Assembly: GCA_009704445.1 (NCBI GenBank)
Contig: WLED01000010.1
Location: forward strand, 1-18,836
Reading direction: 5' to 3'
Length of the DNA: 18,836 bases
Source of the DNA: Actinomycetota bacterium
Lineage (GTDB): Bacteria; Actinomycetota; Actinomycetes; Nanopelagicales; Nanopelagicaceae
Positions 8,601 through 14,521 of this stretch are shown piece by piece. The notes beneath the pieces are model-generated. The model was not told the origin of the DNA. It saw only the letters and a list, made by a program, of their open reading frames with translations, and did not search any database. How positions within the stretch are numbered: the first letter of the stretch is position 1; each line of letters begins with the position of its first letter. A program made the position numbers and the translations under genes.

Positions 8601-8958
8601 CATCAGCTCCGATGAGACGAACTCCATATTTAGAAAGTGTTCCTCTTTCATACAATCCGATGGCCGCGTTGAGGGCTGTTTGACCTCCTAATGTTGCCAG
8701 TACTGCATCAGGCTTTTCTTGAATAATGATTTTCTCAATGATTTCTGGCGTGATTGGTTCGATAAATGTTGCATCAGCAAACTCAGGATCTGTCATGATC
8801 GTTGCTGGATTTGAATTTATCAAGATAACTCTTATTCCTTCAGAACGCAGAACACGGCATGCTTGTGTGCCTGAATAATCGAATTCACACGCTTGGCCAA
8901 TGACAATTGGGCCTGAACCGATAACTAAAACTGAACGGATCGAAGTATCTAAAGGCAT
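5698..8958 (-). CDS. carB: Carbamoyl phosphate synthase, large subunit
   Basis: CarB makes carbamoyl phosphate from bicarbonate, ATP and the ammonia tunnelled from CarA, feeding pyrimidine and arginine synthesis. The 1086-residue protein has the full duplicated architecture. A carboxyphosphate ATP-grasp half covers about 1-400 (VIGSGPIVIGQACEFDYSG, then a glycine-rich MGGLGSG loop and EMNPRVSRSSALASKATG). An oligomerisation region covers about 400-550. A carbamoyl-phosphate ATP-grasp half covers about 550-940 (LGSGPNRIGQGIEFDYS, GGRGMEIVYD, EANPRASRTVPFVSKATG). A C-terminal methylglyoxal-synthase-like regulatory domain (LADKDK, ATSGTADYL, NTPVGQG) is where UMP or ornithine acts in other bacteria. 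Its ATG overlaps the carA stop by one base (TAATG), with AGGTAGG upstream. pyrK follows with zero spacing. Confidence 0.98.
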   Translation of the reverse strand: MPLDTSIRSVLVIGSGPIVIGQACEFDYSGTQACRVLRSEGIRVILINSNPATIMTDPEFADATFIEPITPEIIEKIIIQEKPDAVLATLGGQTALNAAIGLYERGTLSKYGVRLIGADVEAIHRGENRELFREIVEKVGGESARSRICHTMDDVLSAVKELNYPVVIRPSFTMGGLGSGIAFSEPELRQIAGAGLRHSPTSEVLLEESIIGWKEYELEVMRDHKDNVVIVCSIENLDPMGVHTGDSITVAPAMTLTDVEYQRLRDLSIQIIREVGVETGGCNIQYAVNPVNGRIIVIEMNPRVSRSSALASKATGFPIAKIATKLAIGYTLDEIQNDITKVTPASFEPTLDYVVVKIPRFAFEKFADADPRLTTTMKSVGEAMAIGRSFSEALMKALRSLERKEAIFTWPVVSPEELSSLMVSMKTPTEYRLQQVQKALWAGATVEQVQQATKIDPWYLYQIQQINEQALLISQPGEFTEKILRKAKGDGFSDMQIASLRNTTEDEIRNLRHRLSVRPVFKTVDTCAAEFEAFTPYFYSSYEEENEVGSRTNPAVIILGSGPNRIGQGIEFDYSCVHASFALRDAGYDTIMINCNPETVSTDYDTSSRLYFEPLTLEDVLEVIHAETQAGPVLGVITQLGGQTPLGLASALKANGVTILGTSPEAINLAEERGAFGDVLKQQSLTAPQFGMASTQLEAQSIAQSIGYPVLVRPSFVLGGRGMEIVYDDQSLAGFITRATQITPDHPVLVDRFLDNAIEIDVDALFDGDELFLGGIMEHIEEAGVHSGDSACVLPSLTISAQQRSEIRSATEKIARGVGVRGLINIQFAIEHNVLFVLEANPRASRTVPFVSKATGVALAKAAALISVGKSISDLRELGLLPQSGDGVTHGISVKEAVLPWNRFRRTDGRGVDAVLGPEMRSTGEVMGIAPSFGESYAKSQIASFGPLPKSGKVFISLADKDKLSGVEPSKGFAALGFQILATSGTADYLRSRGLNPITVRKNSQGTGPLGEKTIVEMMNNGEIDLVINTPVGQGTREDGWAIRTAAIQRSIPCITTIAGFSAAVQGIRFLQGSTLSIKSLQKWLA

Positions 8959-10073
8959 TATGCACCTACCTTTTGCGACATCAAGTCGATGAATCGATCA
9001 AATAGATAAGAAGCATCGTGTGGACCCGCTGCAGCCTCGGGATGGTACTGAACCGAAAATGCTGGACGATCTAACAGTGCCAAACCTTCTACTACTCCGT
9101 CATTAAGACATACATGAGTTACTTCCCCGCGACCATATACGGTTGAAAACTCCTTATCTGTTGGAGCCTGTACAGCGAAACCATGATTGTGTGCGGTTAT
9201 CTCAACCTTTCCAGAAATCTTGTCCATGACCGGTTGATTGATTCCACGATGGCCGAAGTTCAATTTGTACGTTTCAAAGCCCAACGCACGACCAAGGATC
9301 TGATGACCAAAACAAATTCCGAAGATTGGAATTTCTTCTAATAACAATGCCCGGACGGTTTCAACAACTTCTCCCATTGTCGACGGATCTCCGGGGCCAT
9401 TTGAAAGAAACACTCCATCGGGGTTGATGGCAAGTATTTGTTCAAGAGTTGAATCAGATGGCATGACATGAACCTGAACGCCCCTTTCGGAAAGTCCTTT
9501 TGGAGTTGCGTTCTTGATGCCAAGATCTAATGCTGCTACGACAAAACGCTTTTGTCCTATGGGTTCAACAACATAAGTATTCTTTGTTGAAACATCCTCT
9601 ACTAAATTTGAGCCAGCCATTGAAGGGATTTTTCTAACTTCAACCACCATTTCTTCTCGCGAAAGGTTTAGATTAGAAAATATACCAACACGCATAGCAC
9701 CTCTATCCCGAATGTGACGAGTAATTGCGCGGGTATCAACTCCTTGAATTCCAATGATCTCCTGATCAATCAATTCACTCTCTAAAGTTTTATGGGAGCG
9801 CCAATTAGACGAAAGGGGGGATGGATTTCTGACTACAAAACCAGCTACCCAAATCTTGCCTGATTCATTATCTTCCTTATTGACGCCAGTATTTCCAATG
9901 TGAGGAGCCGTCATAATTACGATCTGCTTGTGATACGAAGGATCCGTCAGTGTTTCTTGATATCCGGTCATGCCGGTTTGAAAAACTGCCTCTCCAAAAG
10001 TTTTTCCCGTGGCACCCCAACTTTGGCCCTCAAAAATACGTCCATCATCAAAGACTAAGTAAGCGCTATTCAT
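8958..10073 (-). CDS. carA: Carbamoyl phosphate synthase, small (glutaminase) subunit
   Basis: CarA hydrolyses glutamine and supplies ammonia to CarB. The 371-residue protein has the characteristic N-terminal CarA domain (GQTGMTGYQETLTDPSY-like segment at about 33-47, GVDTRAITRHIR at 111-122). A C-terminal class I glutamine amidotransferase domain follows, with GICFGHQILG (nucleophile Cys254) and YHPEA (His344, Glu346) completing the triad. The ATG at 10073 overlaps the pyrC stop as ATGA and has GGAG 8 nt upstream. Many actinobacteria, as I recall, carry a small membrane-protein gene between pyrC and carA (Rv1382 in M. tuberculosis); it is absent here, fitting the compact layout. Confidence 0.98.
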   Translation of the reverse strand: MNSAYLVFDDGRIFEGQSWGATGKTFGEAVFQTGMTGYQETLTDPSYHKQIVIMTAPHIGNTGVNKEDNESGKIWVAGFVVRNPSPLSSNWRSHKTLESELIDQEIIGIQGVDTRAITRHIRDRGAMRVGIFSNLNLSREEMVVEVRKIPSMAGSNLVEDVSTKNTYVVEPIGQKRFVVAALDLGIKNATPKGLSERGVQVHVMPSDSTLEQILAINPDGVFLSNGPGDPSTMGEVVETVRALLLEEIPIFGICFGHQILGRALGFETYKLNFGHRGINQPVMDKISGKVEITAHNHGFAVQAPTDKEFSTVYGRGEVTHVCLNDGVVEGLALLDRPAFSVQYHPEAAAGPHDASYLFDRFIDLMSQKVGA

Positions 10074-11392
10074 TGCACTTCTCCAATCTTTTGTACGACA
10101 GAATCGATAACAGTCGCTCTACCCTGGAAGAAAGTGTGAGTGATAACTCCTGGAAGGGTGTGCCCATGGTAGGGAGTATTCGTTGACTTCGACATGGTTA
10201 AATCACGATCAACGTGCCAAATTTGTGAGGGATCAATCACTAGAAGATTTGCTGTAGATCCAACTGCAATTTGTTGCCCGTGTTTCTCGTAGCCACCTAT
10301 ACGAGCTGGTGTGTGCGACATACGCTCAGATACCTGCTGCCAATCCATTAGACCTGTATCAACCATAGTTTTCTGCACAATTGATAATGCTGTCTCAAGG
10401 CCCAACATTCCAAAGGAGGCCTCCTGCCATTCGCAATCTTTCGATTCAGTGGGGTGCGGAGCATGATCTGTCGCAACAATGTCAATGATGCCTTCTGCTA
10501 AAGCCTCACGGAGTGCATGTACATCAGCGTGGGATCTAAGTGGTGGATTAACTTTGTAGATTGGATCATACGTACTAGCTAAATCATCGGTTAGTAGAAG
10601 GTGGTGAGGAGTAACTTCTGCAGTTACATCTATGCCGCGCTGCTTTGCCCAACGAATAATCTCAACTCCACCCGCCGTCGTCACGTGGCATACATGAAGA
10701 CGAGATTTCACGTGTTCAGTAAGTAAAACATCTCTAGCAATAATTGCTTCTTCGGCTACGGCCGGCCATCCCTTCAACCCTAAGCGAGAAGAAATCTCTC
10801 CCTCATTCATCTGTGAACCAACCGTTAAGCGAGGATCCTGCGCGTGTTGAGCAATAACTCCCCCAAACTTCTTCACGTACTCAAGTGCTCTGCGCATTAG
10901 AAGTGGATCAAAGACACAGTTACCGTCATCACTGAATATTCGAACTCGTGCGATTGAATCGGCCATCGCGCCAATTTCTGAAAGTGACAGCCCTAGTAGT
11001 CCTTCTGTGACCGCACCGATTGGAAATACATCTAAATACCCAGCTTCCTGACCCAACCTAAACACTTGTTCTACTACACCAGCAGTATCGGCAACTGGAG
11101 AAGTATTTGCCATCGCAGATAGAGCAGTGAATCCACCCTTGGCGCCAGCCCTACTTCCAGTAAGTACGGTCTCGGAGTCTTCTCGTCCTGGTTCGCGTAG
11201 GTGCGTGTGTAGATCAACAAGTCCCGGCAAAACTCTAGAACCTTTTGCATCAACGACAACATAATCAGACGAGATCGAAGCTACAGAACCAACATTATCA
11301 ATCGAGAGGATCACACCGTTTTCGATTGAGATATCTTTTTTCTCGCCATTGGGTAATGTCCCATTTTTTATGTGGTATTTGGGTTGAATCAT
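10070..11392 (-). CDS. pyrC: Dihydroorotase (class I)
   Basis: PyrC cyclises carbamoyl aspartate to dihydroorotate. The 440-residue amidohydrolase is of the long class I type found in actinobacteria and Bacillus. Visible metal and substrate residues: the HxH pair His62/His64 in LVDLHTHLREPG, the Asp155/156 region in FSDDGN, His183 in AQHAQD, His236 in CHVTTA and Asp309 in ATDHAPHP. The N- and C-terminal strands (NGTLPNG..., VGSTANLLVIDP...) form the usual composite beta domain. The ATG at 11392 has GGGAG 8 nt upstream, and the pyrB stop lies immediately before it with zero spacing. Its stop overlaps the carA start by 4 nt. In class I enzymes activity can depend on association with aspartate carbamoyltransferase; the adjacent pyrB is compatible with that. 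Confidence 0.97.
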   Translation of the reverse strand: MIQPKYHIKNGTLPNGEKKDISIENGVILSIDNVGSVASISSDYVVVDAKGSRVLPGLVDLHTHLREPGREDSETVLTGSRAGAKGGFTALSAMANTSPVADTAGVVEQVFRLGQEAGYLDVFPIGAVTEGLLGLSLSEIGAMADSIARVRIFSDDGNCVFDPLLMRRALEYVKKFGGVIAQHAQDPRLTVGSQMNEGEISSRLGLKGWPAVAEEAIIARDVLLTEHVKSRLHVCHVTTAGGVEIIRWAKQRGIDVTAEVTPHHLLLTDDLASTYDPIYKVNPPLRSHADVHALREALAEGIIDIVATDHAPHPTESKDCEWQEASFGMLGLETALSIVQKTMVDTGLMDWQQVSERMSHTPARIGGYEKHGQQIAVGSTANLLVIDPSQIWHVDRDLTMSKSTNTPYHGHTLPGVITHTFFQGRATVIDSVVQKIGEVQ

Positions 11393-12340
11393 TTACATAC
11401 TCCCAACTTCAAGATGTGAACCAGTTAGAAGTACAAACAAAATCGCCATTCGTACACTGACTCCATTTGAAACTTGTTCCGTAATCACGGAACGCGCGCT
11501 GTCTGCGACCTCCGCGGAGATCTCTAATCCACGATTCATTGGTCCAGGATGCATGACTATGGCGGTTTTTTTGAGTGTTCTCATTCGCTCGGCATTGAGG
11601 CCGTAATACCGTGAATATTCGCGCGGATTAGGAAAGAAAAGCTCTGTCATTCTCTCTTGCTGGACCCTCAGCATCATCACTGCATCTACAAGTGGAAGAA
11701 CGGAATCCAAATCATAGGAGAAGGTACATGGCCATGTTTCAACACCTATGGGTAGCAAGGTTGGTGGTGCTACCAATGTGACTTTTGCGCCTAGAAGAGA
11801 AAGCAAGAGAACATTTGATCTAGCAACTCGAGAGTGAAGAATGTCTCCAACTATTGCAACATGAACTCCCTGCAAATCGCTAGAACCTTTACCGAGATGC
11901 TTTCGAATCGTGAAGGCATCAAGTAACGCTTGACTTGGATGCTCATGCGTTCCATCACCGGCATTGATAACGGAACCTGACATCCACTCATTATCTGCCA
12001 ATCTTTGCGCTGCCCCTGATGCGCCGTGACGAATAACAACAGCATCTGCCCCCATGGCTTGAAGCGTCAAAGCCGTGTCCTTCAGCGATTCACCTTTGCT
12101 AATGCTTGAGCCCTTTGCAGAGAAATTTATAACATCGGCCGACAATCTTTTAGCCGCAGCCTCAAAAGAGATTCTTGTTCGCGTTGAATCCTCTGCAAAC
12201 AGGTTGACTATCGTTCTTCCTCGTAATGTTGGGAGTTTCTTTATCTGACCATCACTTGTGCGGGCAAGTTCAGTTGCGGTATCTAGAATTTTGGTCGCTT
12301 CTGCCGCACTTAGGTCTGCAATTGACAAAAGATGCTTCAT
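11393..12340 (-). CDS. pyrB: Aspartate carbamoyltransferase catalytic chain
   Basis: PyrB condenses carbamoyl phosphate with aspartate, the committed step of pyrimidine synthesis. The 315-residue chain has the carbamoyl phosphate signature FAEDSTRTRISFE at about 48-60 (STRTR at 52-56), then VIRHGASGAAQ and AGDGTHEHPSQALLDAF in the first domain. HSRVARSN, MLRVQQERM and MHPGPMNRGLEI mark the aspartate-binding domain. No regulatory pyrI chain gene is nearby, as expected for actinobacteria. Its ATG overlaps the pyrR stop as ATGA with only a weak ribosome site (CGGGTG), so it is probably coupled to pyrR translation and therefore to the PyrR leader hairpin. pyrC follows with zero spacing. Confidence 0.98.
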   Translation of the reverse strand: MKHLLSIADLSAAEATKILDTATELARTSDGQIKKLPTLRGRTIVNLFAEDSTRTRISFEAAAKRLSADVINFSAKGSSISKGESLKDTALTLQAMGADAVVIRHGASGAAQRLADNEWMSGSVINAGDGTHEHPSQALLDAFTIRKHLGKGSSDLQGVHVAIVGDILHSRVARSNVLLLSLLGAKVTLVAPPTLLPIGVETWPCTFSYDLDSVLPLVDAVMMLRVQQERMTELFFPNPREYSRYYGLNAERMRTLKKTAIVMHPGPMNRGLEISAEVADSARSVITEQVSNGVSVRMAILFVLLTGSHLEVGSM

Positions 12341-12873
12341 AGCTGCACCCGAGGTTCAATTACAACTTCATCTGTTCCATCAGTCTCTGACAGCGATACG
12401 CGGATTGACTGGTCTAGAGATGAAGGAAGATTCTTACCTACAAAGTCAGCCTTAATGGGAAGTTCACGGTGACCTCTATCAACCAGAACAGCCAATTGAA
12501 CGGTTTTTGGACGACCAACTTCACCTAATGCATCTAATGCTGAACGAATGGTACGTCCCGAGAAAAGAACATCATCGACAAGGATTACATCTTTTCCTTC
12601 AATACCTGACTGTGGAATTAAAGTCGGCATAATTGCCTTCGGTGGGCGCATCCTAAGGTCATCTCTGTGCAAGGTGATGTCGAGAGTCCCGAAAGGGATA
12701 TTTGCACCCTCGATCTTTGACATGATTCCTGCGATTCGAACCGCCAAATGAGCACCGCGTGTAGGGATGCCAAGCAGAACAACGTTTTTTGATCCGTGAT
12801 TGCGCTCGAGAATTTCATGAGAAATGCGAACTAAAGCGCGTGAAATGTCCTCTGCGGACAGGGCAATACTCAT
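12337..12873 (-). CDS. pyrR: Pyrimidine operon regulator PyrR / uracil phosphoribosyltransferase
   Basis: PyrR binds UMP and UTP and then grips a conserved hairpin in pyr mRNA leaders; many homologues also have uracil phosphoribosyltransferase activity. The 178-residue protein has LLGIPTRGAHLA at 33-44 and the PRPP-binding motif VILVDDVLFSGRTIRSA at 96-112. The PyrR signature LVDRGHRELPIKADFVGKNLP follows at 130-150. The ATG at 12873 has a strong AAGGAG six nucleotides upstream. That AAGGAG is the 3' arm of the hairpin described at 12881-12915, so the gene's own ribosome site is part of the predicted target. It is the first gene of the long minus-strand unit running to metK. Confidence 0.97.
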   Translation of the reverse strand: MSIALSAEDISRALVRISHEILERNHGSKNVVLLGIPTRGAHLAVRIAGIMSKIEGANIPFGTLDITLHRDDLRMRPPKAIMPTLIPQSGIEGKDVILVDDVLFSGRTIRSALDALGEVGRPKTVQLAVLVDRGHRELPIKADFVGKNLPSSLDQSIRVSLSETDGTDEVVIEPRVQL

Positions 12874-12880
12874 CTAAATC

Positions 12881-12915
12881 TCCTTTCCCACCTCTCTGGA
12901 TGGGTTGTTAAAGGA
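12881..12915 (-). promoter_or_regulatory. PyrR-binding RNA hairpin sequestering the pyrR Shine-Dalgarno
   Basis: Read as RNA on the minus strand, the 35 nt just before pyrR fold as follows. The lower stem UCCUUU (12915-12910) pairs perfectly with AAAGGA (12886-12881). AACAA forms a 5'-side internal bulge. The upper stem CCCA (12904-12901) pairs with UGGG (12890-12887). Above it are a bulged U, CC/GG and the loop AGAGA. The apical CCAGAGAGG is the hallmark of the Bacillus PyrR binding loop, and the 5'-side bulge also matches that family. The 3' lower stem includes most of the AAGGAG ribosome site of pyrR. I see no U-tract or alternative terminator, so the predicted mechanism is translational repression by UMP-bound PyrR, as reported for Mycobacterium smegmatis, rather than attenuation. 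The structure is seen directly; binding is inferred. Confidence 0.88.
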
Positions 12916-12933
12916 TGCGTCGCGAACTATAGC
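12905..12933 (+). promoter_or_regulatory. Candidate promoter for the bldD homologue
   Basis: On the plus strand TTGTTA at 12905-12910 and TATAGC at 12928-12933 are separated by exactly 17 bp, a good sigma-70-type arrangement (4 of 6 matches in each box). Transcription would begin near 12940. If real, the TTG at 12905 cannot be the bldD start codon, because it would lie in the -35 box. The -10 overlaps the minus-strand pyrR -10, so the two promoters probably compete or are co-regulated. Confidence 0.45.
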
Positions 12934-12954
12934 ATCTCAAGGCATAAGTGTGGA
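12926..12954 (-). promoter_or_regulatory. Candidate promoter for the pyrR-metK unit
   Basis: On the minus strand a TATAGT -10 box lies at 12931-12926. With a 17-nt spacer the -35 position is TCCACA at 12954-12949, a poor match, which is common in actinobacteria. A start about six bases beyond the -10 (near 12920) would give a leader of roughly 47 nt that begins just before the PyrR hairpin and contains little else. This fit between predicted start and hairpin is the main support. The -10 overlaps the plus-strand -10 proposed for bldD. Confidence 0.5.
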
Positions 12955-12957
12955 TAA
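12949..12957 (-). other. Perfect DnaA-box 9-mer in the divergent pyrR/bldD region
   Basis: The minus strand reads TTATCCACA at 12957-12949, matching the DnaA consensus TTATNCACA. It covers the predicted pyrR -35 position and the preferred bldD GTG. A second identical 9-mer lies inside aroE at 18780-18772, and one or two are expected by chance in a window of this size, so functional meaning is doubtful. Confidence 0.25.
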
Positions 12958-13471
12958 GCCAAAGCATGAGTCCAAGCCAACGACTACGGTCCCCCATGTG
13001 ACTTATGATGCTTCTGAAATAGAGATAAAAGGCTTTTGCCTACGACTTCGCACTGTACGAGAGGGTAGGGGCCTCACCCTCCTTGATGTTGAGACGAATT
13101 CGAATGGACAGGTAGCAGCGGTTGCTCTTGGCAGTTACGAACGAGGTGATAGAAAGATATCACTTTCAAAACTCTTTGAGATCGCGCGTATTTACAATAT
13201 GCCAGCGTCAGAATTTCTTGTTGATGCTGGTGCACATATCGAACCGGGACGGATTACTGTTGATTTGAGGAAAATTACTCAAGTTCCGATTTCACAATCT
13301 GCCATGATCGTGCGAGTTTTCAAATCGATTGCACAACAACGCGGTGACTGGAATGGTGAAGTGTTATCGGTCAGAGCTAGCGATCTCTCAAATTTGCAAA
13401 TTTTTTCAGGCCTATCAACCCATGAAATCAACACTTTCATCGCAGAGTGCACAGTCTCTAGATCGAAATAG
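12950..13471 (+). CDS. bldD: BldD-type developmental regulator homologue, HTH/XRE family
   Basis: The only plus-strand gene. BldD in Streptomyces represses developmental genes when cyclic-di-GMP dimerises its C-terminal domain. Here an XRE-type helix-turn-helix (GFCLRLRTVREGRGLTLLDV ... GSYERGDRKISLSKLFEIA) is followed by a C-terminal domain containing RGD, eight residues, then RASD. That is exactly the RxD-x8-RxxD c-di-GMP signature (RGDWNGEVLSVRASD). The start is uncertain. The frame is open from a TTG at 12905, but that lies in the divergent promoter. I prefer GTG at 12950 (AAGG 7 nt upstream, about 10 nt after the predicted transcript start); GTG at 12998 is the other option and lies closer to the conserved domain. 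The gene sits between nusB and pyrR as in Streptomyces (from memory) and overlaps the nusB 3' end by 14 bp, tail to tail. Its targets here are unknown. Confidence 0.9.
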   Translation: MDKPKHESKPTTTVPHVTYDASEIEIKGFCLRLRTVREGRGLTLLDVETNSNGQVAAVALGSYERGDRKISLSKLFEIARIYNMPASEFLVDAGAHIEPGRITVDLRKITQVPISQSAMIVRVFKSIAQQRGDWNGEVLSVRASDLSNLQIFSGLSTHEINTFIAECTVSRSK

Positions 13472-13880
13472 AGTCCTTAAGCGATGCGATCCGTCCCAGA
13501 ACACCATGAATGTATTTTGAGGATTCATCACTGGAAAGCTCTCTTGCAAGATTTAATGCTTCATCGATAGCCACGCTCACTGGGACATTAGTACTCCACA
13601 AGATTTCAAAAATTCCCAGTCTTAGGATGTTTCTATCTACAGCTGGCAAACGATCCATATCCCAACCCTGTGCATAGGTCATGATCAACTCATCAATCTT
13701 GCGTCGATTTTCAACTGTTCCCATGATTAATTCGCGCGTGAACTCGCGAATAGGCCGAGCATCTGGTCCCTCATCTGGGACATCTCTAGATTCTAAAATT
13801 TGCAAAGCATCATTGCCTCTAATGTCGGATTCGTACAATAAATCCAACGCCTGTTTACGAGCTTTGCTACGAGCGGACAC
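13458..13880 (-). CDS. nusB: Transcription antitermination protein NusB
   Basis: NusB pairs with NusE (S10) on boxA RNA to promote antitermination, mainly of rRNA transcripts. The 140-residue all-helical protein has the N-terminal arginine-rich KARKQALDLLYESD helix, REFTRELIMGTVENR, and the C-terminal RLPAVDRNILRLGIFEILW plus VPVSVAIDEALNLARE and KYIHGVLGRI, all typical. It starts at GTG 13880, overlapping the efp stop by one base (TAGTG), so it is translated from the efp mRNA. Its last 14 bp overlap the end of the convergent bldD gene, and no terminator is visible between them. Confidence 0.96.
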   Translation of the reverse strand: MSARSKARKQALDLLYESDIRGNDALQILESRDVPDEGPDARPIREFTRELIMGTVENRRKIDELIMTYAQGWDMDRLPAVDRNILRLGIFEILWSTNVPVSVAIDEALNLARELSSDESSKYIHGVLGRIASLKDSISI

Positions 13881-14440
13881 TAGTTTGCGCGACCCTGATA
13901 AGACCCATCGCGAGTGTCAACCAATATAACTTCATCTTGTTTAATGAATAAAGGCACAGCCACTTCTATGCCAGTTTCTACCGTTGCTGGTTTCGTGCCA
14001 CCTGAAGAGCGATCACCTTGAAGCCCAGGTTCGGTATATGTAATTTTTAGTGGCACTGAAGCGGCCAACTCGATGTAGAGGGGATTTCCTTCATTAACGG
14101 CAACGATCGCCTCGGTGTTTTCAAGCATGTAGTTAGCAGCATCTCCAACAGTGGCTTGTGAAATTGTCATTTGATCATAAGTTTTCGTATCCATAAACAC
14201 AAAATCATCACCCTCTTTGTAAAGGAATTGCATTTCACGTTTTTCAAGAATTGCGACATCTACTTTTACACCCGCATTAAAAGTTCTGTCGATGACTTTT
14301 CCGGTTAAAACCGATTTCAATTTTGTACGTACGAATGCAGGTCCTTTGCCTGGCTTTACGTGCTGAAATTCAACAACAGTCCATAATTGGCCCTCAATTT
14401 CAAGGCACATTCCATTTTTTAGATCATTAGTTGTTGACAC
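13880..14440 (-). CDS. efp: Translation elongation factor P
   Basis: EF-P binds between the ribosomal P and E sites and relieves stalling at polyproline motifs. The 186-residue protein has the three beta-barrel domains of the family (KNGMCLEIEGQLWTVVEFQH at 8-27, then TFNAGVKVDVAILEKREMQFLY and a C-terminal domain with GTKPATVETGIEVAVPLFI). The tip loop is PGKGPAF at 30-36, with Lys32 at the position modified in many bacteria. Actinobacterial EF-P with this PGKGP loop has been reported to work unmodified (Corynebacterium). The start is GTG 14440, with GGTGGAG 5 nt upstream; an ATG ten codons later would cut into the first strand. nusB overlaps its stop by 1 nt. Confidence 0.97.
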   Translation of the reverse strand: MSTTNDLKNGMCLEIEGQLWTVVEFQHVKPGKGPAFVRTKLKSVLTGKVIDRTFNAGVKVDVAILEKREMQFLYKEGDDFVFMDTKTYDQMTISQATVGDAANYMLENTEAIVAVNEGNPLYIELAASVPLKITYTEPGLQGDRSSGGTKPATVETGIEVAVPLFIKQDEVILVDTRDGSYQGRAN

Positions 14441-14521
14441 CGCTACTCCACCCGCTCGTTACTTGAAATTATCTGTCGTATTGACCCGATAAGGATACCC
14501 GTAGTTAGTCGGTGTTACGTA
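14441..14521 (-). promoter_or_regulatory. efp upstream gap with candidate promoter
   Basis: This is the largest gap on the minus strand, between aroQ and efp. Read on the minus strand it has a GATAAT -10-like box at 14473-14468, about 28 nt before the GTG, then the strong GGTGGAG ribosome site. No convincing -35 is visible. In several actinobacteria, as I recall, a pepP/pepQ peptidase gene occupies this spot; here nothing codes. I see no strong terminator hairpin, so transcription from the aro genes may continue into efp-nusB. Confidence 0.35.

Noticed and set aside
12874..12920. Transcription attenuator (terminator/antiterminator) in the pyrR leader
   Set aside because: No GC-rich stem followed by a U-tract is present; the hairpin instead overlaps the ribosome site.
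12905..12949. TTG at 12905 as the bldD start, giving an extra 15 residues
   Set aside because: It coincides with a good -35 box and lies in the DNA of the PyrR hairpin; the added residues do not resemble BldD. It is kept as an alternative only.
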